Positions 7,796 through 21,616 of a DNA stretch of 64,000 bases are shown piece by piece; position 1 is the stretch's first letter; each line of letters starts with the position of its first letter. A program made the position numbers and the translations under genes. The notes beneath the pieces were generated by a model. The model did no database searches and had not been told where the DNA came from. It was given only the letters and a program-made list of their open reading frames with translations. The stretch comes from Telmatactis stephensoni (lineage: Eukaryota > Cnidaria > Anthozoa > Actiniaria > Isophelliidae). Location: contig JALIZF010001595.1 in assembly GCA_029948255.1 (NCBI GenBank), positions 248,001-312,000 on the forward strand, given 5' to 3'.

Positions 7796-10700
7796 GTCCA
7801 GGATATGTCACATGAAATCTGAAATTTTGGCCGCCATTTTGAATTACGAGGGGAGACTGGGTTCCATGGAAACTTTCCCTTCTGCTCAACGCTAGCGTGC
7901 GCACTAAGAGAGCGCGTGAACAATGCCCGCGAATGTCATCAATCCCTGATTACTACAATTGTCATTTGTTATCATTCAAAAGCGATTTTTTTAAATGTCA
8001 AGAGACCGTCAATCTGACAGCTGTCTGCATTGACTAAATGCTTAACACAGACAGAAATGGGAAAGTACGTAGCTAGCACGCAGTTGATGTGATATATTTA
8101 TAAAAATATAATACATGCAAGACATAATACAATAGAGCGAGAGACAATAGGTGTTTTAAATACATACATGAACTGAGTGCTATGTAGGTTTTGCTAGAAA
8201 TGGCTCTTATGTTAAAGTAATCTCACATGAGTGTCTGTCAACCTTGAATTACTTATTATATGTACGCTTCAATTGTACACAAACCATTAGTGGTACAAAA
8301 TAATGTCCGTTTATCACAATACAATTCTAGTATACATTATATTATTGTTAATTGGTGAAATCCCACAACGGAAACCTGGGGTGAGGAGGGAGCTTCTGGT
8401 TGGTATGAAAACCAGTGTGATAAACGTTCATTGTAGCTCAGGAGAGAGGTTCACATTAATCACACTCGAACCCACGCTGTAGACCACCACCGAGAGACCA
8501 AAAGTGGGTGACTACGCGTGTCATACAAGGTATCAGTATAGATGGGAATTTGTTAAATAAACTATACATGCATTTAGGACTGCAATTTATCGCTACGTCG
8601 TGTCTACAATTATTTCTTTAGGCAGCATGTTCGTTACCTCTTAAAACTATGGGTAACATAATCATAATCTATAAACATCAGTGAATCCTTCAATCAGCTG
8701 ACGAAGAAATGATCACATGTAGAAAGCCATCATTCGCTCGGAAACTGAGAATATTTTCACCAGTTTTACTGTATCCAGCCAAAATCTATCTGGCGACATA
8801 CGAGTTATTTTCTCTTTCAAAATCTTTAAATTCATATGTATGTGTCACTCTCTCAATGGACTTCGATAAATTCTACTTTAACAAGGATACTGGCTTCAAA
8901 AAACTTGAAATTGTGATGGATAGTGAGATCAAATTGTGATGAAATTGTGTTAAAATCGGAAATTTTGATGTATGGATGAAAGCGCAGAGTAGAAGAAAGC
9001 TATTAAAGTATTGTAATCTGAAATCAAGCAAAACGTTTGTTTCAGAATTGGATACTTCTTCAAATATGTATGAATGAAAATGTAAAGTGTAAGGAAGCGA
9101 AACGTTTGTTACTTAAGAAACGTTTGAGAATTAGGGCCTTCATCAAATATGTGAGGTTGATATCCTCAAAATGTTATCGCCGTGATATGAATAAGAAAAC
9201 AGAGTATAGTATAGGGTTAGAGTTATATTTGTCTGCCGGCTTTTCAAAGGCCTAGACCTTCTGGCAACTGGCCGACTCGAAAAAGCGTTTCCCATGTCTC
9301 ACATTCCTAGAACGTTTTCGCAAACAAATCTACTGTTGATAAATCTTCTTTCAAATTAATTTCCAATTTCTAAAAAGTGCACTTTTTCAAATCAATGCTT
9401 ATAAATCCTATTTTCTAAATTCATTTAGAAAATCCTCTTTTTCAAATCAGTGCTTACATATCCTATTTCTTTCCCAATGCAATTTCACATTAAAATCTTG
9501 AATTTTTTTTAAGCAACACCGCTTATACAATTTAGAAGCTTAAGTCACATTACCTTTGAGGTCGCCTTGGTTGTTGACACGCGTCGACTACAAGTTCTCA
9601 CTAAAATGGTGAAACGATGGCATTTATATACTTATAGAGCAGGCGTAATCCTTTGCTGGATTATACCGTCTTTAGTGACACACTAACTTTATCAGATCAG
9701 TCAATGAGATAATTACATTGTACGAACAGATGCACCCAAACAATTATCCGGTCTGCTTTGCTTTCAAAGAAACTGTGCAACGAGCATACAAAAGAACTAT
9801 ACAAACAAATACGAAAAGTATTCATTAAAGATTTTTATCAAATTCTGAATTTCCGGGTATAAAGTTCAGTTTTTATTTTTCTGAAATAAATTTGGTGCCA
9901 TTCGTTGAAGTTGACTTATCACTTTTTCACCAATTATCTACTTTCGACATTTTCAAATAGATTGAGAGTGTTTGTACTTCATTTCAACACGTCCATGCCT
10001 GATAAATACACACCATAAAATGTTCGGTATTGTTTCAATTAGTGAATTATTCGCGTTCAAATGATTAACTATCAATGGCATGGTGTGCGAATTTAAAAAT
10101 GGTTTGATCCTTTACTGAGGGCAACTGATCGGGTTATTGACGCGCTACTGAGCATGCGCGAATTTTTCATAAGAAATGTACAAGAGGAACCGAAATTTTT
10201 ATAAGAATTAAACTTCGATACTGCTGTTTGATGTTTTCAATACGCTCTAATGTACTTTTTCATCGATGAACCATTGTCTGATTTCGCCACCGCGATAGCA
10301 AAATTGGATTATTAGGGTTTGCTACTGATCTACCCGCGAAAAACAAACAAAGTCAACAATAAAGTGACATGCCTCAAGAAAATACTATTGTGAAATCCTT
10401 TCGATCTTATCTAAGGAAAGGAAAAAGATTCAGGCCTTCTACTCATTCATATTAGGCGTTACTTAAAGTCAAACTAATCTATTTGCAGCATGTGGAGTGG
10501 ATAGTCTTCCTTGAAGATCAAACGCTTTAGATAGCTATCGAACGCATTAGCGCGCCGCGCGGAAAATGATTTAAACGGCGTAAAGAAACCAAAACAATAC
10601 AATATTAAAGATAACAACAACGTGGACATTGACTGAATTGTGTTGTTAACGCCGGCATAGGCACTGCGCATGTTTACTTTAACGTTCTTCAATTTGAATA

Positions 10701-11766
10701 ATGTTTTGGAATAAGACGTTCTTCCTAAGTAATCTCATTTATAAATTCTCTTGTCCTGTTTTCTTCCCTGTTTTCTTCGTTTCTTTCTTTCTCTCTTTCG
10801 TTCGTTTTCCATTTTTGATTTCTATCCCTTTCTTTCTATAATCTTCTCGTTTCTTTTCATTCATATATATTGGATAATGAGCAAAATTGGGGAAAGATAT
10901 TGTAGAACTCTAATCGTCATTTTCTGTCAACTTTGGCTTGGCATTTCAGAAATTTAATTTTATGTATTTCACATGTATGAATATTAAGCGATTGTCGCAG
11001 GTGTCTGTATTAGGATGAGGTCATCTACGTGGAATAATCACACCTAATCAGTCCTTCTACATTCTATGCAAATAATACTAAACTCACATTTTGATATTTT
11101 GGGAGATAAAACCGTAGAAGAGGACGAAAACCCACTACGGAAGAGAAGCACCACCATCAGTCAAAAACGCAACCCACATGGCCAGCCCAACACAGCCTGA
11201 GGGGTACTCGGGCCGGCCCATAGTGGCAAGAAGCAAGCGGCGAACCATTCATAGTCTATATGTACTTTAGTTTTTCATTTGGATGAGTGAAGAGTTCGTT
11301 TTAGCTGTTCGATTCTCCGTGTTTTTCTGAACAGTTTTGTACATTTCCTCTTTAAAATGTTACTATTAAACTTCTACTTTATCTAATTGCCAACGGCGCC
11401 AAGACAAGATGTTGTATGTTCGAGTTATTGCGTATCTGACTGACGTAAATGCAAATGATTGAATGAACAACGTGGTTTGTGCAATTACATTATTCCATAT
11501 ACAATCTTAAATCATGATTGATATTTATGTAGCAAAAAAATGAACAGTATAGTAAGGATTTTTCATCATTGAATAATTTGAGACATTCTTTTTAGAACTG
11601 ATTCACAAAACTCAAGAGAATTGTAATCGCACTAAGACTTAAGAATGAGCACGTGTCATGGGCGCTTATATTGTAGGTTTACGTAAATAAAGGTAGGACT
11701 GAGCACTGTTAATGAACAGACATTAATTACTGAACAATCTGTATGTTTGCTTGGGCTAATGGTTTC
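7796..11766. other. Long non-coding stretch
   Basis: No supportable gene. Small features are a diverged direct duplication at 9386-9418 and 9439-9470 (CTTTTTCAAATCA.TGCTTA.A..CCTATTT) and a pyrimidine-rich (TTTCT)-like tract at about 10755-10860. Short frames at 8709, 9037 and 10474 lack domains or signal peptides. Confidence 0.45.
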
Positions 11767-11859
11767 CTCGCCATTTTCTTTCTTTCTTTCCTTCCTTTCT
11801 TCTTTCCTTCTTTCCTTCTTTCTTTCTTTCTTTCTTGAATCTTTCTTTCTTCTTTCTTT

Positions 11860-11891
<32 letters not shown>

Positions 11892-11943
11892 TTCTTAGTT
11901 CTCTTCTTTCTTTTCTTTCTTTCTTTCTTTTCTTTCTTTCATC
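11767..11943 (+). repeat. (TTTC)n imperfect microsatellite
   Basis: Almost uninterrupted TTTC/TTCC units give a pure pyrimidine strand of ~175 bp. The Ser/Phe/Leu-only translation of this tract is an artefact. Confidence 0.95.
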
Positions 11944-14688
11944 CTAGGCCTCTTCCCTTATCTTTTCTAATTTCTTTCGTACAATGCGATTTACAGCAAT
12001 GACCGCCATTTTGGTGTTTTAATAAAAGCCATATGATATTGATTGTCGTTTTGATAAAAAAATCCAGGAACAGCTGCCTTGTCAATTTGATGGTATCATG
12101 GACAAACAGGGAAGCTACTGAAATACAATGAATGAATGCATGATTGAAAAACTAAATGTCACAGCAGAAAACCTTTGAAACAAGCAATTCTGGAAATAAA
12201 TAACAATAGAGAAAGTACGATGGATTACAAAATTCCTCATCAAAGAGCTGTTGATAAGTTAACATGTTAAAATTTCCATGAAAGAACTTCTCTCTCATAC
12301 ATATAAAAGTAAATCTCATTATATTCGTGGGGACCTTTTTAGCTCTTCTGATCCACTTTAACTTCTTTATGATCAATGATATTCGATCATTTTCACTGAG
12401 TTTTTTCTGAGAGATTTATCTTGGGTGGATCTTGAAAATGGTAAACTGAAACCAGAAGAAGCCCCCTGAAATTTTTGTGTGTTATTTGTTTGTTTTAGAT
12501 AATAATGTTTTCGTTAAAACCTCTGATTTAGTTAGTGATTTATTATATATAGTGTATAAGTAGGTGCACTAATACTTCCAGAAACGCTTTAGTAACTGAT
12601 GGTATAATAACTTAGCATATCAACCCAAAAACCATCCTACCGATTCTAAATTCTAATTTCCTTAATTGTAGCTACTGAATTATTCAAAACAAAAACAAAA
12701 CAACAACAACAACAAAACAAAAGCAAAAAGAAAACGACAACAATAAAATACAATATTTCCACAATTTTCTTAAAACAAAATAGTTTAAGCAATAAAATAA
12801 AGTCGTTACAAAAACTGAATCCTCTAAGAAATAAAATAGATCGAGTGTTTGTCTCACCTGTGCCTTCTTCCTCGTCGTACGGTGTCAGTAAACTAGCAAG
12901 GATTGTCAATTTGTCAGCGTACTTTATATCGTTTGTCTAACTTATTAGCACATTGGTGTGGGCGCGATAGCGTCCTGTGTACCCAATAAACGCATTCACA
13001 CAACATCTGTCAATAATAGGCTGCCTATATTTGTAATTGCCAAAATACCTTTACACTAAACTACTAATTAATATATTTGTATCTTTAGTCCTTTAATTAC
13101 GGTTTGTATTTATAGTCTTCAGTTATGATTCAAAAAAAAGAAAGTTTTTTAGGGTAAGAGGATTTTTGTATTTTGCTACTTCTATTGTTAATCTTGTCAA
13201 TTATAACTAATCGTTCTTGGACTTCTAAATGCATAAAAACCAAATGACGACGTTGGAGGCCATTATGATATGAAATCGGAACTCAATACGGATTAACGGA
13301 ACACGGAATGGTACTTTTTTGATACTTTTCTTCAGTTAATAGACGAACTCTAAAAGTGAGTCGTCCCCCTATGAAATGTCATAGTGCTCGTTGTCACGCT
13401 GTAGTAATAAAATGGGACTAAATTCAGTTTCTGCACTTTAGCTAATCTCGATAATTCAAACTGTAGTTTTATCCTTTTGAATGCTGGACGGATATACATT
13501 TCCTGTTGTTTTGTTTTTCCGTGTTGTTTTTGTCTGTTCAATAAGGCTATGATGGTATTTCAACTATATACGCCCTCGTCCTTGAAAAGATTAACTTCAA
13601 AGCCATATATTATATTGATCATGACAAAGAAGAAACATTCTTGTTTATTAAAGATCATTCCAAATATATTGATAGTAATAGTTACCAACCAAGAGATCTG
13701 GCAAAAAGTGTTTGGGCTGGTCGACATAGATTACGAACGATGGTCAATGACCAACAGAGACACTGCCACGTGCTACTGTGCACCGAATTGTTCTCCATTG
13801 AAATAATGTTCAATGAGATAATTAGCAATATATAGTGAGTGGTATGCAGCTTGCTTACATATTGTACAATATAATATTATGCGCGCTCATTTTGGAAAAT
13901 TTGTATTTGATATTTGTTTCGCCACATAACTCAATAAAATTTGTACCTTCCTTGATGGGACAAGGCAAGCAAAAAGTAGTGAAACATTTAAGCAATCTCA
14001 TATAAATCCTTTTTTTATATAACTAATAAGAATTAATTTAGTTTTTTAAACATTGAACACCATAACATAAACCGAACTGACGTCAAGCATAGAACTTTGT
14101 TTTGAAACTTGACGAACTACGTCGCGAAAAAAAACCCCTCGATTTAGCCACCACTACATGAGCCGCTATCTATACCTTAAGGGATTAACATTACTGGATT
14201 ATCTAAAGAACTCCAAAGTATCGAAAACGTGAGCACTTTAAGAGCCACATTTCATATGTAATTGTAAGTTCATTCATTACGGAAATGTACGAGTTTTGGC
14301 TTTTCTGACGGCGGCTTTTCGCGACTAGTGAGGTAAAACGGATTGAAGGAGTTTAAAAGCGTTTCTTTATCGGCTTGTCACTTCATAAAAGCTTTTTCTA
14401 GAAATTAAGACCTGGTATCTTTTTAGACATCGGAAATAACTGAGCTTGTGCTACTAACAACCCTTAATTACATTTTGCTTCGAGCTTCATTATAGAATGC
14501 GTACGTACTAATACCTTTCAAGAACCGAGCGTTTAGACTTTAGTGGTTATCATTACAATACTGCTTTTTTCTTTGTTCCTACAACTTTTGGTCTTTTATA
14601 ATATTATGCTGGGCAAGAAAATAAAGAGTTTAAAAACAAGAAAGCCTTTCAAGTGTTGATACTGCAACACATTGTTTGCAAAAATACG

Positions 14689-14690
<2 letters not shown>
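11944..14690. other. Non-coding stretch
   Basis: Contains a (CAA)n-rich patch at about 12680-12750. The overlapping frames at 13350-13835 are short, on both strands, and have no recognisable content. Confidence 0.4.

Positions 14691-14745
<55 letters not shown>
14691..14745 (+). repeat. (AG)n dinucleotide microsatellite
   Basis: About 27 uninterrupted AG units. Confidence 0.97.
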
Positions 14746-14749
<4 letters not shown>

Positions 14750-17700
14750 CTCAAATAAACAACTCTGCACATGTGTAATAATACATATAAAATATAGGCA
14801 AAACATATTAAAGATCCGTGTATTAAACTGGCAAAGAAATTCGTTGAATTCTAGGATAGCGCTTAATGTGCTTTGTTTCTTCTATGAATATTGTGCTATT
14901 CTAAAATAATCATTTTTACGTTGTGGAATTAATAGATTAGAAGTGTGCTGATATAATATGCCACTAATTTGGTTACACCCACGTTAATTTACATTTGTCT
15001 TTTTATAGGGAACAGTTTGCATTTATATCAATTAGTTAGTGCTTTGGAATTGTTCCGTAAATGAAATAAATAAGAACTAAAACATTATTGAGCAATCGGC
15101 GTACTTGACTAGGATTTCGATCTAATCGGGACACGTTTAAAACCAGCAATCTATAATAATCCTAGATACATTTTCGTCTCCATTTCCTGCCTTTCGATCT
15201 AGAGAGGTTAATGTTGTTATGTTAAATGTTCTTTCACTATTTCTCCCTTATTGCAACATTGGACTTCAAAAAGGCTTCCGTCAAGCCATTAGCGAAACAG
15301 GTGGAATTTGGATCATGCGCAGTAAAAACAAAGCCAGTCGACAGCGACGCTAGGGGCATAACGATCGTAACTTTTTTTACCTTTCCTGTGTCTGCCTAAG
15401 TGGTCGTTGTGTCAAAATCTACCCTTTTATGATTACTATAGTTGAGCGCCCTCTACAGCCATCTCCTAGGAAACAGGATGTATCGACCTCTATAGAGAAA
15501 CTTTAAAATGAGTTTAACAGGCTTAAAGAACCCCAAAAAGTGGTAGTGGTAGTGTTCCTTAGATTAGGTTCTCTATTGTAAGATGTGCAACTTTAAGTAA
15601 AATTCATCGAGCTAAATTACTGATGTGCGGATTTTGTTCTTGCCCTTGTTTGTAATTGCATGAACAGCACATTGGCTGATTTTGTCGACTGTGCCGCCCT
15701 TTCCAAGAGTTTGAATTTTCCTGCTGTCTTTTCATTGTTTTATTCCATGTGGTTTGTATTTAAGTGAATTAAGGCGCCTTCTAGGCCAAGAAAAAATAAT
15801 CGAATTAAAATACATTCACTGTCATTATTTTTAAACAATTAGTAATTTAGTTAATTTTTAAGAAATTTCTGATCGAGAGGGTTTGCGTAAATGATCTTCC
15901 ACTAATGGAAATATTGAATGCTTGAAAGCCTTAGAATCTCTTCAATTCGACTCTCGTTTACTAAACTCTACTGATGTGGCAGTAGTAATATTTTTACTAT
16001 TTTTTAATCGAGAGAGTTCACGTAAAAATGGATTTTAAAACGTAATTGTGTAAAAGTAAACTACTGCTATGTAATGATTATTATCAGCTGTTGATACCAA
16101 TATACAAGGTTCTTTTCCTCTCACTTATATCCTATTTCCTTTAAAACCTAAGATGTTATCTGTGGAAATTGCAGAGACCCAGTGTCCAGATGTATAACAA
16201 GCGACCTTTGTATATGAAGAGCGTTTCAGACGATCAAATTCACAAATATGACAAATGAATGTTTTATGTAGTATGATTGCAAAAGGATGGCTAATTGAAT
16301 GAAAATAATAAATGAAGCAAATCAATGTCATTTGCTAAATGAAAGGGAATTCCTCACTACCGATCGGTGATTCTTATGTAGAAATAAATGGTATGAAAAA
16401 AAAAACAATTGCGATTATGAAGAACAATGCCAAATCATCGAACAAGTCGAAAAGTCCACTTACTTAAGGAAAAGTAAAAAAATACCACAATAGAATAAAA
16501 TTTTCAATTTCGTCCGTACAGTTACCTTTCACCAGTTTTTTATTCGTTTTCTCTCTTTCGACTTTTTTATCCCTCTTTTGCCGCATTTTTAGGGTGAGGT
16601 TTTGACATATTTTTGGATTGATAAGAATGTGTGGGTAAAAGTACGTTTGAAAACTAAATTGAAAGGGAAATGATATGGAAGTTTAGAAATGTCCTAATGC
16701 ACTAAATAAATGAATCAAAAAAGGAGGAAAGATAGAAAAATAGGAAAGCAAAATAGAAAAGAAGGAACTTAGAAATATATAATATGTATATCCCCACCCA
16801 ATGTACCTTACATTTCATACTATTTGGACCTCAAGTCAACACTTACCAAATGCAGTATATGATGTGAACGTTGATGTCAGTTTTGAATGAATCTCGTACA
16901 CTTTGCAGGGTGCTTTTAAAACCATCGACGGCCTTTGTTAAGTAAATTGACTGACATCTTAGTATAAGGTAAAATATTTTTATTGGCTATTTAATTAATG
17001 AAATCCTTCCTGATATGCAATCAAGACTCTCAAAAAGCCAACTAGTCCGCATGTCAGTAGAGAGGAGAGGTAAAACTTTCATTTCCTCGGCGGAAATGCG
17101 CGCAAAACATGTTCACTTACCAGTCAACATTTATGTTCATTATTAAATTGATTTACATTATTTGCAGTTTCACTAAAAGCTACATTTTTGCTAAAATTCT
17201 CATTGGTCCCCAAAATTCTGATTCTACCAAATTTGTATTGAAATGCCACTTGCTTGATGTAGGCGTTCTTTCATCGAGAAAGGCAAATAGACATTTTTAG
17301 TTTATTTTCCAATTGAATCAAATATTAACACTAAAATGATAATGTTTAAAGCCTTGACTTTTCTGTGTGATTAAACAAATACTTTTTCCGTTGCCTTCTC
17401 TTTGTTGTAGTTTACCAAGAACAAATAATGAGAGCGTGTGGGACGCTCTGGAGGGACGTCGTGAATGGGAGGGTGTAAACCGGTTGAAAGACGACCAGAG
17501 AAATCAAAAGAAATCTCAAGGAAAACGTTGTATGACTTGCTTTTTTATTTCTTGTTCAAAGTTAGTCAAGATTTTTTTCCCGAGTTCTTTTTTCCTCTTC
17601 ATTCTAAGCGACAATCAGCTGATTCAAGTTGTTAGAGTTGTCATCGTTAGAACACGTGCTGTTTTGTTAACGCTCAAAACTGTAAAATCAAACATTAATT

Positions 17701-18334
17701 TGTAAAAGTCTAGACCTAAAGCTAAACCTTGGATTAAACTCTTACTATTTATATACATTTTATAATTTTATGTATTTTAAGAAGCAACTACTTTATGTCA
17801 AATTTTCTTAATTAAAAGTACTTTCTGTTTATCATCAATATTCGAAGAAAACGGCCAAGAAATTTTGCCGGATAGCAATTTTAATCAAGAAATTATAAAG
17901 TATAAGAAGCCGGTTTCTTCTGTGTCGATGAATCTTCAAAGCCGCACAAGATCTTAAAAATGAGATTTATTTAGTGACAAAGTTTTGTCAAATAATCTGC
18001 GACTTAAACAATGACACAAAACGTGTAGTATAGCAAACATTCAATTGAAGTCAATAATTCGTAGCGTGGTTTTATTGACAATTAAGCTAGTAGGATAAAA
18101 GTGTTTAAATACAGGATCCTTTGAAATTTCAAAGATATGTAAATATCTGTTCATTCTTACATTTTACTATAAGAATCAATTGAATTGAGTGATATATATA
18201 TCCTCGACTGTACAGATAACATCGAAGAAGGCCAAGACTAGCTTCCTATTTGCGGGCGTGGTGTGTTTTTTTCCTTTGTAATGTTTTTAAATCAAAAAAC
18301 ATATTGACATTTTAGAGACTCATCATGTGAACCA
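14746..18334. other. Non-coding stretch
   Basis: AT-rich DNA without recognised genes or bounded repeats. A diverged duplication containing TCGAGAG(G/A)GTT occurs near 15873 and 16008. Confidence 0.4.
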
Positions 18335-18428
18335 GGCTGACTTCTTTTGTTTTCTTTTCCCATGGGACCACAAAGTAAAAGAAGTCAGCCCTCTTAACCG
18401 TGCCAGCCCTGTTCATATAATCAGGCCC
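18335..18428. mobile_element. Small fold-back element
   Basis: The arms GGCTGACTTC...TTTT and AAAG...GAAGTCAGCC form a hairpin around CCATGGGACC. The core CTTTTGTTTTCTTTTCC is shared with the hairpin at 36054-36149. The right flank reads GTTCATATAATCAGGCCCTT and the other copy is preceded by GGGCCCGTTCACATGA, suggesting a common terminal sequence. Exact ends are not defined. Confidence 0.55.
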
Positions 18429-21130
18429 TTACTGATTTGCGCTTAATGCATTATTGTAAAAAGTTTTATTTGAAACAATAAATTACATGTTTTATCAGAA
18501 GATGTCAAGTCTACACTTACTAATAAGCTAAGGCATTCATTGCTACACATCTTGTTCTTCTTCCTTCATGTTTGGCACTACATTCTATTTCATCTCATTT
18601 TAAACCGAAACATTTTCAGAGTTTCCTAAAAACAAGGTCGATGTTCTTTTGCGAGTAAAACTTTTCAAACTAATATTTATAGCCGGCATATACGATGATG
18701 CAGCAAGAATAAATCAACCTAAAGTGTCTAAAAAAGCATATTGGTTACGATAAATATAGCTTCTGTCGACCTCACTTGAAAACAAATTGTCAGACTTGCC
18801 ACCACTGATGATGACATTCTACTTCCATTTTGCCGCCAAAATGATTTTTTGAGTAAAAGCCTGGAGCAAACTTTGATCATTTCACGTGCCGAAACTAGTT
18901 CTACTAACCATCACCGTTTAAAAATCAATTATTTTGTTTTATTCCATTAAGTTAAGAGAAAAGATTCAAAAGTTCAACCAGCAAAGATATAAAGTTACGC
19001 AATACAATCACTCGGCAAACTCCATGCACAGATTCATAAAAACCTACAGGTCACTCCTCAAATCCATAAATGGATTTCCAATCTTGTTAATTTAAAAAAG
19101 AGATTGGATTGAAAGCATTGAGTCGGCCGCTTTGATCACGATCTTTCAATCCTGGTGTTACAGGCTAGGGGATCATTTTATAAATTGATTTTGAGACGCA
19201 AAGAGTAGGCGATGTCCGACATCTTCAATATCTTATGTTAATGTTCTCTAAGCCAATTGTTAAGGATGTAGATCCTAAACCATACACTTTTTATCAATTT
19301 GGGTTTCACCTGTGGCATTGAATAATTTAAAGCCTAGCCATGTGTCTGCAGTAAAGGTGATTTTTGAATCCTAAAATGAACAGTAGATTCAATTGGAAGT
19401 CGGGCGTACTTCAATGCGTTATGATTAGGACGTCCCAGATACAAACATGAATCGTAATGTTTAATGGGATGACCTAACACCAAGCCCATGCCCGGCACGC
19501 CACACAGGAAGACCAAATTGTAAAAGGCCTTTTGCATCGACTGATCACATGGTAGAAAATTTGCTATTCTGGTGGATAAAAGAATGGAACAGCCTCAAAA
19601 ACAAAAGGATTCCAACCAGTCAAGCCTGACTTATCTTTGTTTTAGATTGCCCACCAGTTGATGCCTATTATCAGTGGTGTTGTTAACTCGTGGATATGTA
19701 AAGGTTACGAAGCTAACAAACGCAAACTGATCTTCGTAATAGTCGGCAGGAGGCCCTGATTGCTAGCATCCATGTTGTATATTGGGTGTATCTCAAGGCA
19801 CATGTAAGGAATGGTATATTTTTTAGATCACCCTGCACTTCTGGTCATGACGCAAGTGTTACTTTCACTGTTACGACCTGCGTAAGATGTAAATGACACG
19901 CGCGCTCGCTATGACGTCACTCATTAAACTAATTTAATCGGTTTATATATCATTTATATAATCGCTAAAACTAAAACTAAAACTAAAACTATTAAACTAA
20001 TTGAACAGGGCCCGCATTTACCAACACTCTCGAACAGACCTCTCCAAGCTAGATTTTTGTATTTGATGTGTTAAGTCAAACACACGCTGTAATGTTACTA
20101 TGTTGGTGCACGTGAGCTCGGGAGCACTTAACAACTGACAGGGCCATTCACATGTTTAAACATCTAAAAGATTTCCCATTATGCAAGGCGGTATGCTCCA
20201 GTGAGTGCTTTCAAATTTAAGACACAGTTGCTATTAAAAACTAAAAAGGCCTGACATATCCTTTGTGAAAAGCCATCCCTCAACAACTTTATAATGTTAA
20301 TTCAAAACTTCTACTTTAATTGTAGTTATTTTCCTTTACATTAACACTATGACAGAAGTACTGCCGAAACATGTTTACGCTTTAACTAAAAAGTGTCGTT
20401 GTTTGTTTAAAACGTTTGGCAAGTCTACTGCTATCACGGAACATTTCGCAACTTTGAACCGGTGACGCATCTTCAAGTTTTTTGATTCATTGGTCATTTG
20501 TTTATAAGACTAATGTCTAATATATTACCTTACAAGATATAAAGCTTAAATATTCAGGTTTGAGCTTAATTATTGCTTTCAAAGTTTGTCTTTCGGTTTT
20601 TGCCGAACATTTTCTTAAGAATTTGTACCTAAACGCCCTCAGCTGAAAAACATTTGATCTCGGTGTTCACGAAATCTTTGGATGGTCACACATTTACACA
20701 GTGAGCCCAATCTCTTCAGCAGTTGAGAGATGACTGCGGAAAGATGATCTTTTGTTTGCGCGTCTGTGGTAAGCCCACTGAAAAAACACTAGGGTGGGGA
20801 GAGATTATACAAAAGACTGATAACTGTCCAATGCAATTTCATGAAAAATACAGATGTACATATATTTAATATAAACAAGCGAATTTAAATGTATCAGGGC
20901 ACCGTTTCGTACAGATTATTTTGTGATAGAATTATTTTGATATTTGGACAAAGATAACAAGGAAGGTTATCGGAAATGTTTTAAGCGGTGTTTCCACGAA
21001 CTGTTGTTTTATTTCAAAGATAAATGCCCATTATTTCTCCTTCTACAACAGCAAATTTTCCCTGAAAATTTTTAATGAAAAATGGATTTCATCATACTAA
21101 AGTCCGGAAGCAAATTTCCTGGCAGATGGT
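18429..21130. other. Non-coding stretch
   Basis: Holds a short (AAAACT)n tract at 19967-19992. No gene is supportable; the minus-strand frame at 19334-19537 has no signal peptide or domain. Confidence 0.4.
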
Positions 21131-21616
21131 ATTTTATAAAATAACTCTTATATAACGCGCGCTCTGATTGGCTGAAAACCCGTGTTTGATGAGAGTATCA
21201 AACACGCTCACGTCAATTTGTTTTTTCGCCGGTGTTTTCTTTTTCCTATTTTCGTCTATTTGCGTGTTAGTTATTTTATCGCCTACGGCTCGTGCTTCCA
21301 CTACGCTCTCTCGTGTTCTCCCAACATCACGCGTGTTTTGATCGTTTTTTATTCCTTGATTTCATTTAAGGAATAAAAAACGGTTTCCCGTGTTTGATAG
21401 CCTGATCAAAACACGCGTGATGTTGGGAGAACACGAGAGAGCGTATAATGGAAGCACGAATTCTTTTATAAAATAACTAACACGCAAATAGACGAAAAAA
21501 GGAAAAAGAAAACACCGGCGAAAAAACAAATTGACGTGAGCGTGTATGATACTCTCATCAAACACGGGTTTTCAGCCAATCAGAGCGCGCGTTATATAAG
21601 AGTTATTTTATAAATG
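21131..21616. mobile_element. Large fold-back (palindromic) element
   Basis: The two halves (about 21131-21365 and 21366-21616) are inverted copies, including the outer TTATAAAATAACTC, GCGCGCTCTGATTGGCTG and inner CACGCGTGTTTTGATC blocks. The two mirror-image frames in its arms are translations of the arms, not genes. Outer ends carry TTTTATAAAAT-like sequence and a CCAAT-box-like motif next to GCGCGC. No transposase is encoded. Confidence 0.8.

Noticed and set aside
8430..8500. tRNA-like words (TAGCTCAG, and on the minus strand GGGTTCGAGTG)
   Set aside because: The A-box-like and B-box-like words are on opposite strands or wrongly spaced, so no single tRNA-like unit forms.
11747..11947. Serine/phenylalanine/leucine-rich frame
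   Set aside because: Pure translation of the (TTTC)n microsatellite.
7355..13985. Shared GGCAAGCAAAAAGTAG at about 7360 and 13965
   Set aside because: Only ~16 bp match with unrelated flanks; not enough to define a repeat.
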